From assembly GCA_944363565.1 (NCBI GenBank), contig CALVUI010000003.1, forward strand, positions 1 through 64,000: DNA of 64,000 bases, given 5' to 3'. Shown here piece by piece: positions 23,234 through 32,376 of this stretch. The position numbers and the translations under genes were made by a program. The DNA is from an uncultured Bacilli bacterium. Its GTDB lineage: Bacteria > Bacillota_I > Bacilli_A > RFN20 > CAG-826. Each line of letters begins with the position of its first letter. Position 1 is the stretch's first letter. Under the pieces are notes generated by a model. The model did not search any database, was not told the DNA's origin, and saw only the letters and a program-made list of their open reading frames with translations.

Positions 23234-24834
23234 GGCTTGTCCTCCATCTTGACCGCGGCCGGGACCTTCGGAAGGCCGGGCATCCGCATGATGTCGCCGG
23301 TCAAAGGCACGACGAAACCCGCCCCCGAGGACAGGGCTACTTCCCTGACCCCGATCACGAAGTTCTTGGGAACCCCGACCAGTTTGGGATTGTCGCTCAA
23401 AGACTGCGGGGTCTTGGCCATGCAGATGTAGCAATCCCCATAGCCGTCTTCTGCGAGTTTCTTTAGTTGTTCTTCGGCCTTTTCACCATATGAGACCCCA
23501 TCGGCCCGGTAGATCTCCCTAGCGATGGTTTCGATCTTTTGTTTGAGGGACATCGACTTTTCGACGATCGGATGGAAATGGGCTTCCTTCGTCTTCATAA
23601 CTTCGAGGCACTTCGAAGCCAAGTCCTTCATCCCTTCCCCGCCTTTGAGGAAGCCTTCCGAGAGACTCAAGGGCACTCCTCTTTCCTGACAGTAGGAAGC
23701 GATGGCCTCGAGTTCGGCCTTGGTATCGCTCGGGAAGCGGTTGATGGCGACCACGCAAGGGAGGCCGTACTTCCCGATGTTTTCCAAATGGACCCCGAGG
23801 TTCTCCAAGCCCTTCTTCAAGGCCTCGACGTTTTCCTTTTCGAGATCCGCGAAGGGAACCCCGCCATGGGACTTGAGAGCTCTGGCCGAAGCCACCATCA
23901 CGACCATCGAAGGGGCGAAATCCCCGTAGGGACAAAGGATGTCGAGGAATTTTTCCGCGCCCAGGTCGGCTCCGAAGCCAGCCTCGGTGACGGTGATGGG
24001 GGCAAGGCGCCTAGAAGCCTCTAGGGCGATCAAAGAGTTGCAGCCGTGGGCAATGTTGGCGAAGGGCCCACCGTGGATAATGGCGGGATTGCCTTCGGCC
24101 GTCTGGACCAAATTGGGCTTGAGGGCTTCCTTCATCAGCTTCATGACGGCGTGGGTCACCCTCAAATCGGCTACCGTCACCGGCTTCCCGTCATAGTCAT
24201 AGGCCACGGTGATGCGGGAAAGCATCCGATGGAAGTCATTTTCGTCTTTGGCCAAACACAAAATGGCCATCATTTCCGAGGCCACGGTGATGACGAAGCC
24301 GTCCTTCCTTTCGATCCCGTTCTTGTTGCCCTGGCCGACCGTGATTTCCCTAAGGGCCCGATCGTTCATGTCCAGGGCCCGGCGCCAGACGACCCGGTCG
24401 GGGTCGATATGGAGTTCGTTGCCTTGGAAGATGTGGTTATCGATGACGGCGGAGATCAGATTGATGGAAGAGGTGAGGGCGTGCATGTCGCCGGTGAAGT
24501 GAAGGTTGATGTCTTCGCTCGGCTCGACGGTCGACTTGCCGCCGCCGGTTGCCCCGCCCTTGATGCCGAAGACCGGACCGAGGGCCGGCTCCCTGAGGCA
24601 CAGCATGGCCTTTTGGCCGATTTTGGCAAAGCCATCGGCCAAGCCGATGCTGGTCGTGGTCTTCCCTTCCCCGGCCTTGGTCGGGGTGATGGCGGTCACC
24701 AAAATGACCTTGCCGGGCTTTTCGTCCTTGAGGAAGGAGACATCGATCTTGGCCTTGTACCGACCGTAAGGTTCCAAATTCTCTTCGGGGATGCCCGCTT
24801 TTTTGGCGATATTGCGAATATTCTCCAGTTCCAT
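23227..24834 (-). CDS. fhs: Formate-tetrahydrofolate ligase
   Basis: 535 residues, about 20 shorter than most family members but with all core motifs: TPTKAGEGKTTTSIGLADGF (P-loop-like ATP site), LREPALGPVFGIKGGATGGG, HFTGDMHA, and the monovalent-cation and folate regions through SLSDNPKLVGVP and AGFVVPLTGDIMRMPGLPK. It activates formate to 10-formyl-THF with ATP, feeding purine and fMet synthesis or acetogenesis. No folD or other Wood-Ljungdahl gene is adjacent, so an anabolic role is the safe reading. It lies 23 bases after tcdA, and its stop overlaps the DUF951 start. Confidence 0.96.
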   Translation of the reverse strand: MELENIRNIAKKAGIPEENLEPYGRYKAKIDVSFLKDEKPGKVILVTAITPTKAGEGKTTTSIGLADGFAKIGQKAMLCLREPALGPVFGIKGGATGGGKSTVEPSEDINLHFTGDMHALTSSINLISAVIDNHIFQGNELHIDPDRVVWRRALDMNDRALREITVGQGNKNGIERKDGFVITVASEMMAILCLAKDENDFHRMLSRITVAYDYDGKPVTVADLRVTHAVMKLMKEALKPNLVQTAEGNPAIIHGGPFANIAHGCNSLIALEASRRLAPITVTEAGFGADLGAEKFLDILCPYGDFAPSMVVMVASARALKSHGGVPFADLEKENVEALKKGLENLGVHLENIGKYGLPCVVAINRFPSDTKAELEAIASYCQERGVPLSLSEGFLKGGEGMKDLASKCLEVMKTKEAHFHPIVEKSMSLKQKIETIAREIYRADGVSYGEKAEEQLKKLAEDGYGDCYICMAKTPQSLSDNPKLVGVPKNFVIGVREVALSSGAGFVVPLTGDIMRMPGLPKVPAAVKMEDKPW

Positions 24835-24857
24835 CGAAAAATCTCCTTTTTTCTATA

Positions 24858-25547
24858 TTAACCCAAATGGGCGGCCAGGTATTTGAGGGTAAGGGCGCCA
24901 AGAATGAGACCGGCCGCCGAAGGGACTCCCATCGAAGAAGGGATTTCCGTCCCCTCGAAGGGTATCGGGTTCTCTTTGGAAAAAACGCATTCCACTTCTT
25001 CTAAAGGAATGCCTTCCTTCCGAAGGTCCTGACGTAGACGCCTTGCCAAGGGATCGCCGGAAGTCTCGGAGAGTGGAACGACGGTGAGGGCCGTCGGATC
25101 CATCCGCTTCCCGGTCCCGAGGCAAACGAAGATCTTGGTATGACGGTTGTGCGCTTCCTTGATGAGGGCGACCTTGGCCCTGATGTCGTCGATGCAGTCG
25201 ACGAAGACGTCGACCTCGGGGATGGAAGAGACGTTTGTCTCGTCCACCAAAACATCGTGCGGCCTGACCTTGGCCTGCGGGTTGATGGTGGCGGCCCGAC
25301 TGAAAGCCACCTCGACCTTGGACAGGGTCAGGTTGAAGAGGTTGCTGAGGATCTGGCGGTTGAGGTTGCTCTCTTCGAACACATCATGGTCGTAAAGCTC
25401 GAAATGGCCAATTCCGCTTCGTAGCAAAAACTCGTAGCAGGTCCCGCCCACTCCGCCCAGTCCAAAGAGGGCGACCTTGGCTTTTTTGAATTTGGAAACG
25501 GCATTATCCCCGTAAAGGAGGGTTGTCCGATTGGAAAATGATTTCAT
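24858..25547 (-). CDS. tcdA: tRNA t6A dehydratase TcdA (ThiF/MoeB family)
   Basis: 229 residues. The Rossmann nucleotide loop VALFGLGGVGGTCYEFLLRSGIGHFELYDHDVFEESNLNRQ is characteristic of E1-like enzymes, followed by VFVDCIDDIRAKVALI and a C-terminal SSMGVPSAAGLILGALTLKYL hydrophobic helix typical of TcdA (CsdL). It cyclises t6A37 to ct6A in tRNAs reading ANN codons. Its position directly after miaA with a 4-base overlap groups it with tRNA position-37 modification and supports TcdA over ThiF or MoeB. Confidence 0.92.
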   Translation of the reverse strand: MKSFSNRTTLLYGDNAVSKFKKAKVALFGLGGVGGTCYEFLLRSGIGHFELYDHDVFEESNLNRQILSNLFNLTLSKVEVAFSRAATINPQAKVRPHDVLVDETNVSSIPEVDVFVDCIDDIRAKVALIKEAHNRHTKIFVCLGTGKRMDPTALTVVPLSETSGDPLARRLRQDLRKEGIPLEEVECVFSKENPIPFEGTEIPSSMGVPSAAGLILGALTLKYLAAHLG

Positions 25548-26395
25548 GATGGTATGTCTTCCCCTCCTTTGACTTCTTTATATTGGAATTGGTGACGCAA
25601 GAAGGTCAACTGTCTTTTGGCGTAATGTCTGGTGGCCTTGGCCATCTCTTCCTTCGCCCTCCTTAGGTCATATTTGCCATCGAGATAGGCCAGGATCTCC
25701 TTGCCGCCGATGGCCCTTAAGGCCGGAGCGTCCTCCCCATAGGCCTCCCGGATAGCCTTAACTTCCTCGATGGCTCCCCCGTCAAACATTTGGTCGATCC
25801 GTCTTTCGATCCGGCGATAGAGGACTTCCCGATCAGGAACCAGGGCGTAGAACTCCGCCCCATAAAGAGGCTTGTAGATATCGACTTTTTGGACCTCACT
25901 TTTGGGATGTCCCGATAGGGCCATCTCGAGGGCCCGGAGGATCCTCACTCGGTTGTGGGGATGGATTTCATTCGCGCTTAGGGGATCGAGGGCAAGAAGC
26001 TCTTCGTATAATTCTTTCGTTGTCTTATTCCCGTCCGGTTTGACCGGTTCAAAGTCGGGAAAAGAATAAGGAAAGAGGACGGCCCTCACGTAAAGCATGG
26101 TGCCTCCGACCATGATGACGTCGTGGCCCCTGGAAAAGGCTTCTTCGATGGCCTTCCTGGCGTCTACTTGGTACTGAGCCACCGAATAGCATTCGTTTGG
26201 GTTTAAGAAACCGACGAGGTGATGGGGAAACTTCGCCCTTTCTAAGGCCGAAGGGGCCGCGGTCAAAACGTCCATTCCCCGGTACATCTGGAAGGCGTCG
26301 GCTCCGATGATCTCGAAGTTCCCGCGTCTAGCCAGTTCGTAAGCCAGGGCGCTTTTGCCGCTGGCGGTCGGACCGAGAATGGCAATGAGCCTCAC
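25544..26395 (-). CDS. miaA: tRNA dimethylallyltransferase
   Basis: 283 residues, slightly short for MiaA (about 300). P-loop GPTASGKSALAYELA, then GADAFQMYRGMDVLTA, the HHLVGFLNPNECYSVAQYQ segment, and GGTMLYVRAVLFPY are diagnostic. It adds the isopentenyl group to A37 of tRNAs reading UNN codons, producing the substrate for MiaB. The ATG overlaps the miaB stop by 4 bases, so the two sequential enzymes are cotranslated. Confidence 0.96.
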   Translation of the reverse strand: MRLIAILGPTASGKSALAYELARRGNFEIIGADAFQMYRGMDVLTAAPSALERAKFPHHLVGFLNPNECYSVAQYQVDARKAIEEAFSRGHDVIMVGGTMLYVRAVLFPYSFPDFEPVKPDGNKTTKELYEELLALDPLSANEIHPHNRVRILRALEMALSGHPKSEVQKVDIYKPLYGAEFYALVPDREVLYRRIERRIDQMFDGGAIEEVKAIREAYGEDAPALRAIGGKEILAYLDGKYDLRRAKEEMAKATRHYAKRQLTFLRHQFQYKEVKGGEDIPS

Positions 26396-28131
26396 TTCAA
26401 GATGGCCTCCGTTTCCCGTAACAACCCTTCCACTTCCTCCTTGAGGGCCTCGCGGTTGGCGTAACGGGGATCGTTATCGATGAGGTCTTGGAGCCCCTTG
26501 AGCTCCTCAACGGCCTTATGGTGTTCAGCCTCGCTTCTAGAAAGGGCCACCGCCTTTTGGGCCTTGGATAGAAGGCTTAGGTTTTCCCGGAAGGAGAGGT
26601 CATCCTTCAATTCTTTGGTATGGGAGATGAATTCCTTGGCAGAGGGATCCCTCTTGAGGAAAGAAGCGACCTGTTTGGCCTTGGCCAGGACCGGGTCTTC
26701 ATCGAGTTCCCCTAGTAGCGAATAGGTATGGGACTCCTTGATCTTCACTCTTACCAAGCATCCCTTGAGATATTCAGGACCCGGGAAATTGACGAGCTTA
26801 TTCCCTTCGGTGTAGCCCGAGAGGATGGCCTTGTCCCTCTTCGAGGGTCCATCCACAAGGACTTCGTAGGTCTTTCCGACCATTCTCTCAGAAGAGGCAG
26901 AAACCCCTTCTTCCACTGCCTTTACGAGGCGGTTGAACCTTTCGTGTTTGATCTCTTCCGGAACCTGGTCTTCCCTGGCGGCGGCCGGGGTTCCGGGACG
27001 CGGAGAATAGATGAAGGTAAAGGCGGAATCGAAACCGACCTTCTTGACAACCTCGATGGTCTCAAGGAAGTCTTCCTCGGTCTCCCCGGGGAAGCCGACG
27101 ATGATGTCGGTCGAAAGTTCGATCTCCGGGATTTCGGTCCTGATCTTCTCGACCAGGGCCAGGTATTCTTCCTTGCTATAACGCCGCCCCATTTCCTTGA
27201 GGACCTTGGTAGAGCCGCTTTGTAAAGGAAGATGGATCCACTTCATGATATTGGGGTGCCGCTTCATGGCGCGAATCATCTCGTCATTGAAGTCCCATGG
27301 ATGGCTGGTCAGATAACGGATCCGCGGGATCCCGATCTCGGCGACTTTGTCCAATAACTCCGCAAAAGAGGTATCTTTGAGGTCTTTTCCGTAACTATTT
27401 ACGTTTTGTCCTAGCAAGGTCACTTCCTGGTAATCGTTGAGGTAGAGGTCCTGGCATTCCTTAACGATGTCCTTAAGGTCACGGCTTCTTTCGCGACCCC
27501 TGGTATAGGGAACGATGCAGTAGGTGCAGAACTTGTCGCAGCCATAGGAAATGTCGACGTAGGCCTTGTAGGGGTCGCTTCGAGAAACCGGGAGGCTTTC
27601 CACCACTTCCCCGGCCTTGCTATAGACGCTCATCAGGGGCCGACGGCCCTTGACGTAGGAAGCCAGGCATTCGGGCAACTCGTTGATGTTATGGGTCCCG
27701 ATGACGAGGCTGACCTGGGGATAGGAAGTCATGAGCTTCTCACCGATCCCCTCTTCCTGCATGACGCAGCCGGCCACGACCAAAGCGAAGGAAGAATCGG
27801 CCTTCTGCCTATCCTTGAACTTCCCGATTTCCCCATAGACCTTTTCCTCGGCGTTTTCCCTGACCGCGCAGGTATTGAGCAAAACGATGGTGGCCTCCTT
27901 GGGGTCCTCGGTCTCGACCATCCCCATGGCCTTGAAGATCCCGGCGAAGGTCTCGGAGTCCCGGACGTTGCCCTGGCAGCCGTAGGTCTTGATGTAGAAG
28001 GACTTCCCCTTGTAGACCTCCAAGGATGGGTCGATTTGGATATCGCTTCTAACGACTTTGCGTTCGTTTAAACGGGAACGGGCCTTGCTGGCATCGGGAC
28101 GCGAGAGAACCTCGATTTTCCTATTCGACAT
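26392..28131 (-). CDS. miaB: MiaB methylthiotransferase fused to a RicA (YmcA)-like domain
   Basis: 579 residues from ATG 28131, with AGGAG 6 bases upstream. Residues 1 to about 476 are a normal MiaB: UPF0004 domain with three cluster cysteines (KTYGCQGNVRDSE, LLNTCAVRENAEEK, VVAGCVMQE), radical-SAM CDKFCTYC in YGCDKFCTYCIVPYTRGRERSR, and a TRAM domain ending near LLGEL. Residues 477-579 are an extra helical domain beginning DPVLAKAKQVASFLKRDPSA and ending NREALKEEVEGLLRETEAI, which fits the Com_YlbF family in spacing and pattern and is most like B. subtilis RicA/YmcA. In Bacillus ricA is the gene directly after miaB. MiaB converts i6A37 to ms2i6A. RicA is a cluster-binding partner that adjusts RNase Y; rny is two genes upstream here. 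Confidence 0.93.
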   Translation of the reverse strand: MSNRKIEVLSRPDASKARSRLNERKVVRSDIQIDPSLEVYKGKSFYIKTYGCQGNVRDSETFAGIFKAMGMVETEDPKEATIVLLNTCAVRENAEEKVYGEIGKFKDRQKADSSFALVVAGCVMQEEGIGEKLMTSYPQVSLVIGTHNINELPECLASYVKGRRPLMSVYSKAGEVVESLPVSRSDPYKAYVDISYGCDKFCTYCIVPYTRGRERSRDLKDIVKECQDLYLNDYQEVTLLGQNVNSYGKDLKDTSFAELLDKVAEIGIPRIRYLTSHPWDFNDEMIRAMKRHPNIMKWIHLPLQSGSTKVLKEMGRRYSKEEYLALVEKIRTEIPEIELSTDIIVGFPGETEEDFLETIEVVKKVGFDSAFTFIYSPRPGTPAAAREDQVPEEIKHERFNRLVKAVEEGVSASSERMVGKTYEVLVDGPSKRDKAILSGYTEGNKLVNFPGPEYLKGCLVRVKIKESHTYSLLGELDEDPVLAKAKQVASFLKRDPSAKEFISHTKELKDDLSFRENLSLLSKAQKAVALSRSEAEHHKAVEELKGLQDLIDNDPRYANREALKEEVEGLLRETEAILK

Positions 28132-28900
28132 AGACACTCCTACTGAAGGGTTTGATGGATGAGGGGAGGAAGGAAGACATTTCGACGATGGCCCCATTGA
28201 TGTGAGCTTCTCCCGAACTAGGGATCCTAAAGGGCCCCTCGTGGCCCAAGACGACCTTCTCGATCGTCGATCTTACCTCGAAGCCGATGATGCCCTCCGC
28301 GTAGCCGCAGAGTCCGGCATCGGACATGAAGGCCGTGCCCTTGGGCAAAAGCCGGGCGTCGTTAGTCTGGACGTGGGTGTGGGTCCCGATGACGCAGGAA
28401 ACCCGTCCGTCATAGAAGTTGGCGAAGAGGGCCTTCTCGCTCGTCGATTCGGCATGGAAGTCGACGAAGTGGTAGTCGGTCGAGGCCCCGTTATTGAGAA
28501 GCGAGGTAAAGAGGGGGTAGGGATCGACGGCCTCTTCCTTGATGAAGGCCCGGCCGAGGACCGCGGTCACGCGCAGGGTCTTGCCATTGACGTTATAGAT
28601 CCTCGTTCCCTCTCCAGGATAAGAGACGGCGTTATAGGGCTTGAGGAGTTTTTCCTCATAGGCGATGTAACGGGCGGATTCCTCCTTGCCGGCATAGTGG
28701 TTCCCAAGGGTCACGCAGTCGGTCCCGGCTTCGATCAGGGTTTTGAAATCCTTGTGCTTGAGGCCTTTTCCCGAACTGGCATTCTCGCCATTCACGACCA
28801 CGAAGTCGATCTTTTCTTCCTCGCGGATCTTCCTTAGGGATAGTGAAAGGGCCTTGAGGCCGATCTCCCCCGTGACGTCACCGAGAAATAATAGCCGCAA
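28121..28900 (-). CDS. ymdB: YmdB-family cyclic-nucleotide phosphodiesterase
   Basis: 259 residues (TIGR00282-type metallophosphoesterase). Metal ligands are in place: FLGDVTGEIG, VNGENASSGKG, TLGNHYAG, VDFHAE and GTHTHVQTND. YmdB hydrolyses 2',3'-cyclic nucleotides and cAMP in vitro and influences RNase Y-dependent gene expression in Bacillus. The family usually has GNHTWD where this protein has GNHYAGK; the metal-binding N and H remain. It sits between rny and miaB exactly as in Bacillus and overlaps the miaB start by 11 bases. Confidence 0.95.
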   Translation of the reverse strand: MRLLFLGDVTGEIGLKALSLSLRKIREEEKIDFVVVNGENASSGKGLKHKDFKTLIEAGTDCVTLGNHYAGKEESARYIAYEEKLLKPYNAVSYPGEGTRIYNVNGKTLRVTAVLGRAFIKEEAVDPYPLFTSLLNNGASTDYHFVDFHAESTSEKALFANFYDGRVSCVIGTHTHVQTNDARLLPKGTAFMSDAGLCGYAEGIIGFEVRSTIEKVVLGHEGPFRIPSSGEAHINGAIVEMSSFLPSSIKPFSRSVYVE

Positions 28901-28910
28901 GGCAAACTCC

Positions 28911-30500
28911 CTATTTGGCGGTTTCGGAAGCCCGGTACTCGCGGATGACGTTGACCTTGATTTGGCCCGGATAGGTGAGGGTGTTTTCGATTTGTTCCCT
29001 CATCTGCTGGGCCAGCTTGACGGCCTCGGCGTCGGAAATCTTTTCCGGCAGGACCATGACCCGGATTTCCCGGCCCGACTGCATGGCGTAGGCCTGGGAG
29101 ACCCCGTCGTAGCTCTTGGCTAAATTTTCGAGGGCCTCGATCCGCTTGACGTAGGTTTCGACGGTTTCGCTCCGAGCACCCGGACGGGCGGCCGAAAGGG
29201 TATCGGCGGCGGCGACCAGATAAGAGATGACATAACGGGCTTCGACGTCCCCGTGGTGGCTTTCGATGGCGTTGATGACGACATCGGGTTCCCCGTATTT
29301 CTTGGCCAGTTCGACCCCGAGCTGGACATGGCTCCCGTCTCTTTCGAAGTCGACGGACTTGCCGATGTCGTGGAGGAGGCCGGCCCGCTTGGCCAAATTC
29401 TGGTCAAGGCCGAGTTCGGCCGCCATGATGCCGGCAAGATAAGCCACTTCCATCGAGTGGTCGAGGGCGTTTTGGCCATAGGAGGTCCGGTACTTCAGAC
29501 GTCCGACATAGCCGAGCAATTCGCGGTTGATCTTCGGTAGACCGAGCTTGAAAGCCGCAGCTTCGCCGGCCTTCTGCGCGATTTCCGCCACTTCCTTCTT
29601 GCACTTGGCGCAGACTTCCTCGATCCGTCCGGGTTGGATCCGGCCGTCCTTGATCAGGTACTCGAGGGAGCGCTTGGCCACTTCCCTGCGGATGGGGTCG
29701 AAGCAGGAAACGGTAATGGCTTCCGGGGTGTCGTCGATGACCAGATCAACCCCTAGGGAGGCTTCGAGGGCCCGGATGTTACGGCCTTCACGGCCGATGA
29801 TCCGGCCCTTCAGTTCGTCGGTCGGAAGGGCCACGACCGAGACGTTACGTTCGGTGGTGACGTCCTGGGCGTACTTTTGGCAGGCTAAAGAAAGAAGGTC
29901 GACGGCCTTGGCTTGGGCCGTGGCCCGGGCTTCGTCCTCGGCGTTTTTGATGTAGGTGGCGATTTCGGTCGACATCTTGCTTTCGACCCGGGCCATGATT
30001 TCGTCATGGGCTTCCTTGACCGAAAGGCCGCTGACTTTTTCGAGTTCGGCGATGATGGAGTCGATCTTGGCGTCGAGTTCGGCGCTCTTCTTGTCGTTGG
30101 CTTCGATCTTGCGGTTGAGGAGTTCGTTCTTCTGCTCCATCGCGTTTTCCTTGGCCAGAAGCGCGGAGTCGCGGCTATCGATCGATTGTTCCCTTAGACG
30201 GAGACGGTTTTCCTCGTTTTGGAGGTCGCCCTTCATCTTGCGGATTTCGTTTTCGGCTTTCTGTCTGGCTTCGAAGGCCAACTGCTTGGCATCGATTTCG
30301 GCGTTCTTCCGTTTCTGCTCGGCCTTGATCTCGGCTTCGCGGATGATGTTGTCGGCGGTCTTGCCGGCCTTCTTCCTCTTTTGGTCAGGGAGGAAGGAGA
30401 TCAAAAGAAAGACGATGGCGGCACCGATGGCCAAAGCGGCCACGCCGATGATAAGGGCGACCCACCAGGGGGTCATCCCTTCAACTGCTTGTAAAATCAT
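28911..30500 (-). CDS. rny: Ribonuclease Y
   Basis: 529 residues from ATG 30500, with AGGAG about 9 bases upstream; the longer frame to 30752 lacks conservation. One N-terminal membrane helix (WWVALIIGVAALAIGAAIVFLLISF) is followed by a long coiled coil to about residue 200, a KH domain (LKGRIIGREGRNIRALEASLGV), and the HD phosphohydrolase domain (LLHDIGKSVDFERDGSH, AIESHHGDVE, AAADTLSAARPGAR). It starts mRNA decay and riboswitch turnover at the membrane. It is the first gene of the rny-ymdB-miaB/ricA-miaA-tcdA-fhs run and has a long upstream region with candidate promoters. Confidence 0.97.
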   Translation of the reverse strand: MILQAVEGMTPWWVALIIGVAALAIGAAIVFLLISFLPDQKRKKAGKTADNIIREAEIKAEQKRKNAEIDAKQLAFEARQKAENEIRKMKGDLQNEENRLRLREQSIDSRDSALLAKENAMEQKNELLNRKIEANDKKSAELDAKIDSIIAELEKVSGLSVKEAHDEIMARVESKMSTEIATYIKNAEDEARATAQAKAVDLLSLACQKYAQDVTTERNVSVVALPTDELKGRIIGREGRNIRALEASLGVDLVIDDTPEAITVSCFDPIRREVAKRSLEYLIKDGRIQPGRIEEVCAKCKKEVAEIAQKAGEAAAFKLGLPKINRELLGYVGRLKYRTSYGQNALDHSMEVAYLAGIMAAELGLDQNLAKRAGLLHDIGKSVDFERDGSHVQLGVELAKKYGEPDVVINAIESHHGDVEARYVISYLVAAADTLSAARPGARSETVETYVKRIEALENLAKSYDGVSQAYAMQSGREIRVMVLPEKISDAEAVKLAQQMREQIENTLTYPGQIKVNVIREYRASETAK

Positions 30501-30843
30501 TTGGTTAGCTCCTATTATCCCCAAAAAGGGCAAGCCGGTCTTATTGGAAGAGGTATGAATCCGCAGGGCGGACAAGAAGATCCAAAGGAGAATGCAGGCC
30601 CCTGTTGGGCAACCTATTTTAGCAAAGAAAAGCTGGGGCTGGATACGCAAGGTATATAAATATGGATTTATTTGGGGAAAACTGAGGATTTTCGTCTCGG
30701 TTATACTAAGAAAAATTGAACAAATTAAGGCTATTTTCATTTTTCGAGGCAATCAAAAAGTCCGCAAAACCCGCTTTTCTTTTTTGAAAGGCGTGATCAA
30801 GCAACAAAAAAAGGATGGCCACCTCGATGGCCATCCGTCTTTC
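30501..30843. other. 343-base gene-free stretch between recA and rny
   Basis: No coding region is supported here. It holds the recA terminator (30805-30837) and the rny promoter region. The best candidate for rny is an extended -10, TGCTAAAAT, at 30624-30616 on the minus strand, predicting a leader of about 110 bases. A weaker TATAAC lies further upstream near 30710, with TTAATT 17 bases before it. The sequence is distinctly more AT-rich than the genes. I see no known riboswitch consensus in it. Confidence 0.5.
30805..30837 (-). terminator. Terminator of recA
   Basis: Read leftward, GGATGGCC and GGCCATCC form an 8-bp perfect stem with an 8-base loop, followed by seven T. It begins 7 bases after the recA stop. 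Confidence 0.9.
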
Positions 30844-31839
30844 TTAGATGTCGGCTTCTTCCTTGAGCTTGACTTTGACTTTCTGGGAAATGTCTTCCTT
30901 GATTTCGGGATGGGAGTCGAGGAAGGACTTGGCGGCTTCCTTGCCGTTACCGATCTTCTCGCCGCTATACTCGTACCAGTTCCCGGACTTCCCGATGAAG
31001 CCGAACTTCGTCCCGAGGTCGAGGAGTTCGCCGGTCGAGGAAATGCCCTTGCCGTAGACGATCTCGAGCTCGCAGGACTTGAAGGGCGGGGCCACCTTGT
31101 TCTTGACGACCTTGACCCGGACGGTGTTGCCGATGACCTCGCTGCCATTTTTGATGGCTTCGGCCCGGCGGATATCGAGACGGATCGAGGCGTAGAACTT
31201 GAGGGCCCGGCCCCCGGTCGTGGTCTCGGGATTGCCATAGACGACCCCGACTTTCTCACGGAGTTGGTTGATGAAGATGACGAGGCAGTTGGTCTTGTCC
31301 AGAATCCCGGCCAATTTCCGCATGGCCTTGCTCATGAGGCGGGCCTGGAGGCCGACTTGGTTGTCCCCCATGACCCCGTCGAGTTCGGCTTGGGGTACGA
31401 GGGCGGCCACCGAGTCGACGACGATGAGGTCGACGGCACCGCTTGAGGCCAGCATGGCCACGATTTCGAGGGCCTGTTCGCCGCTATCGGGCTGGGCCAA
31501 GACCAGTTCGTCGGTATCGACCCCGAGCTTGGCGGCGTATTCGGGATCGATGGAGTGTTCGGCGTCGATGTAGGCGGTCCTTCCGCCCTTCTTCTGGCAT
31601 TCGGCCACCGCATGGAGGGCGAGGGTCGTCTTGCCCGAGGATTCGGGACCGTAGATTTCGACGATCCGGCCCCGCGGATATCCTCCGACCCCGATGGCCT
31701 GGTCGAGGAGCAGGCTCCCGGTCGGGATGACGTCCACACTGACGTGGGGATGGTCTCCCAGGCGCATGACTGAGCCTTTGCCGTACGCTTTTTCGATGGT
31801 CTTGAGGGCTTCTTCCAAGGCCTTGTCTTTGTCTTCCAT
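30844..31839 (-). CDS. recA: Recombinase RecA
   Basis: 331 residues. Walker [14 protein letters not shown], the active-site Glu in [14 protein letters not shown], Walker [18 protein letters not shown]-binding loop L1 ([25 protein letters not shown]), and loop L2 around [15 protein letters not shown] are all intact. The C-terminal tail is short and acidic. It catalyses strand exchange and LexA co-cleavage. An AAAGGA ribosome binding site precedes the ATG. No LexA box (GAAC-N4-GTTC) is visible in the 52 bases upstream. It follows cinA, as in many Firmicutes. Confidence 0.98.
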   Translation of the reverse strand: MEDKDKALEEALKTIEKAYGKGSVMRLGDHPHVSVDVIPTGSLLLDQAIGVGGYPRGRIVEIYGPESSGKTTLALHAVAECQKKGGRTAYIDAEHSIDPEYAAKLGVDTDELVLAQPDSGEQALEIVAMLASSGAVDLIVVDSVAALVPQAELDGVMGDNQVGLQARLMSKAMRKLAGILDKTNCLVIFINQLREKVGVVYGNPETTTGGRALKFYASIRLDIRRAEAIKNGSEVIGNTVRVKVVKNKVAPPFKSCELEIVYGKGISSTGELLDLGTKFGFIGKSGNWYEYSGEKIGNGKEAAKSFLDSHPEIKEDISQKVKVKLKEEADI

Positions 31840-31891
31840 AAGCTTTTCCTTTCTAATTGAGGGCTTCCCCCACCTATTAATAGGCAGGAAA

Positions 31892-32374
31892 TCAGGCGAT
31901 GGACCCTTTTTCCAATAAAGTTATCAAATATTCGCAGGCCATGTCGGCAGCCAAAGCCCGGATGGCGTTCCTTTCGCCCTTGAAGCGGGGATGCAAAACG
32001 ATGTTCTGTCTGGCGGTGGCCACGCATAGATAGGCTTCACCGACCTTGTCGTTTCCCTTTTCCAAAGTCGGGCCGGCGTCTCCGGTGAAGGAGACGCAGA
32101 TATCGACGTCGAGGGCCTTGCGGCCTCCGACCGCCATCTCGAGGGCCACTTCCTGGCTCACGACCCCCTTCTGTCTGATCGTCTCGGCCTTGACCCCGAC
32201 CAGGCTGACTTTCAGCTCGGGGGCATAGGTAATCAGGGATCCGCGGAAGACGCTGCTGGCCCCGGGGATTTCCCCTAGACGCGAGGAGAATAGACCGGCC
32301 GTGAAGCTTTCGACGGCCCCGATGGTCAAGCCCTTCTCCTTGAGTTCCTTGATGAGTTTAGCAAAATCGGCCAT
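31892..32374 (-). CDS. cinA: CinA C-terminal domain protein (PncC-type amidohydrolase)
   Basis: 160 residues from ATG 32374, with GGAGG 7 bases upstream. Only the amidohydrolase (PncC) domain is present: [48 protein letters not shown], and SFTGDAGP, with the catalytic Ser in the first motif. The N-terminal MocF-like domain of full CinA is absent, so pncC may be the better name. PncC deamidates nicotinamide mononucleotide in NAD salvage. It starts 2 bases after the pgsA stop and precedes recA. Confidence 0.93.
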   Translation of the reverse strand: MADFAKLIKELKEKGLTIGAVESFTAGLFSSRLGEIPGASSVFRGSLITYAPELKVSLVGVKAETIRQKGVVSQEVALEMAVGGRKALDVDICVSFTGDAGPTLEKGNDKVGEAYLCVATARQNIVLHPRFKGERNAIRALAADMACEYLITLLEKGSIA

Positions 32375-32376
32375 AT

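Noticed and set aside
23234-23434. N-terminal extension of the DUF951 protein
   Set aside because: The extra 67 codons are an out-of-frame reading of fhs. TTG 23233 with a well-spaced GGAGG gives exactly the family length.
30501-30752. N-terminal extension of RNase Y by 84 codons
   Set aside because: It crosses an AT-rich promoter region and shows no conservation, and ATG 30500 has a good ribosome binding site and begins just before the membrane helix.
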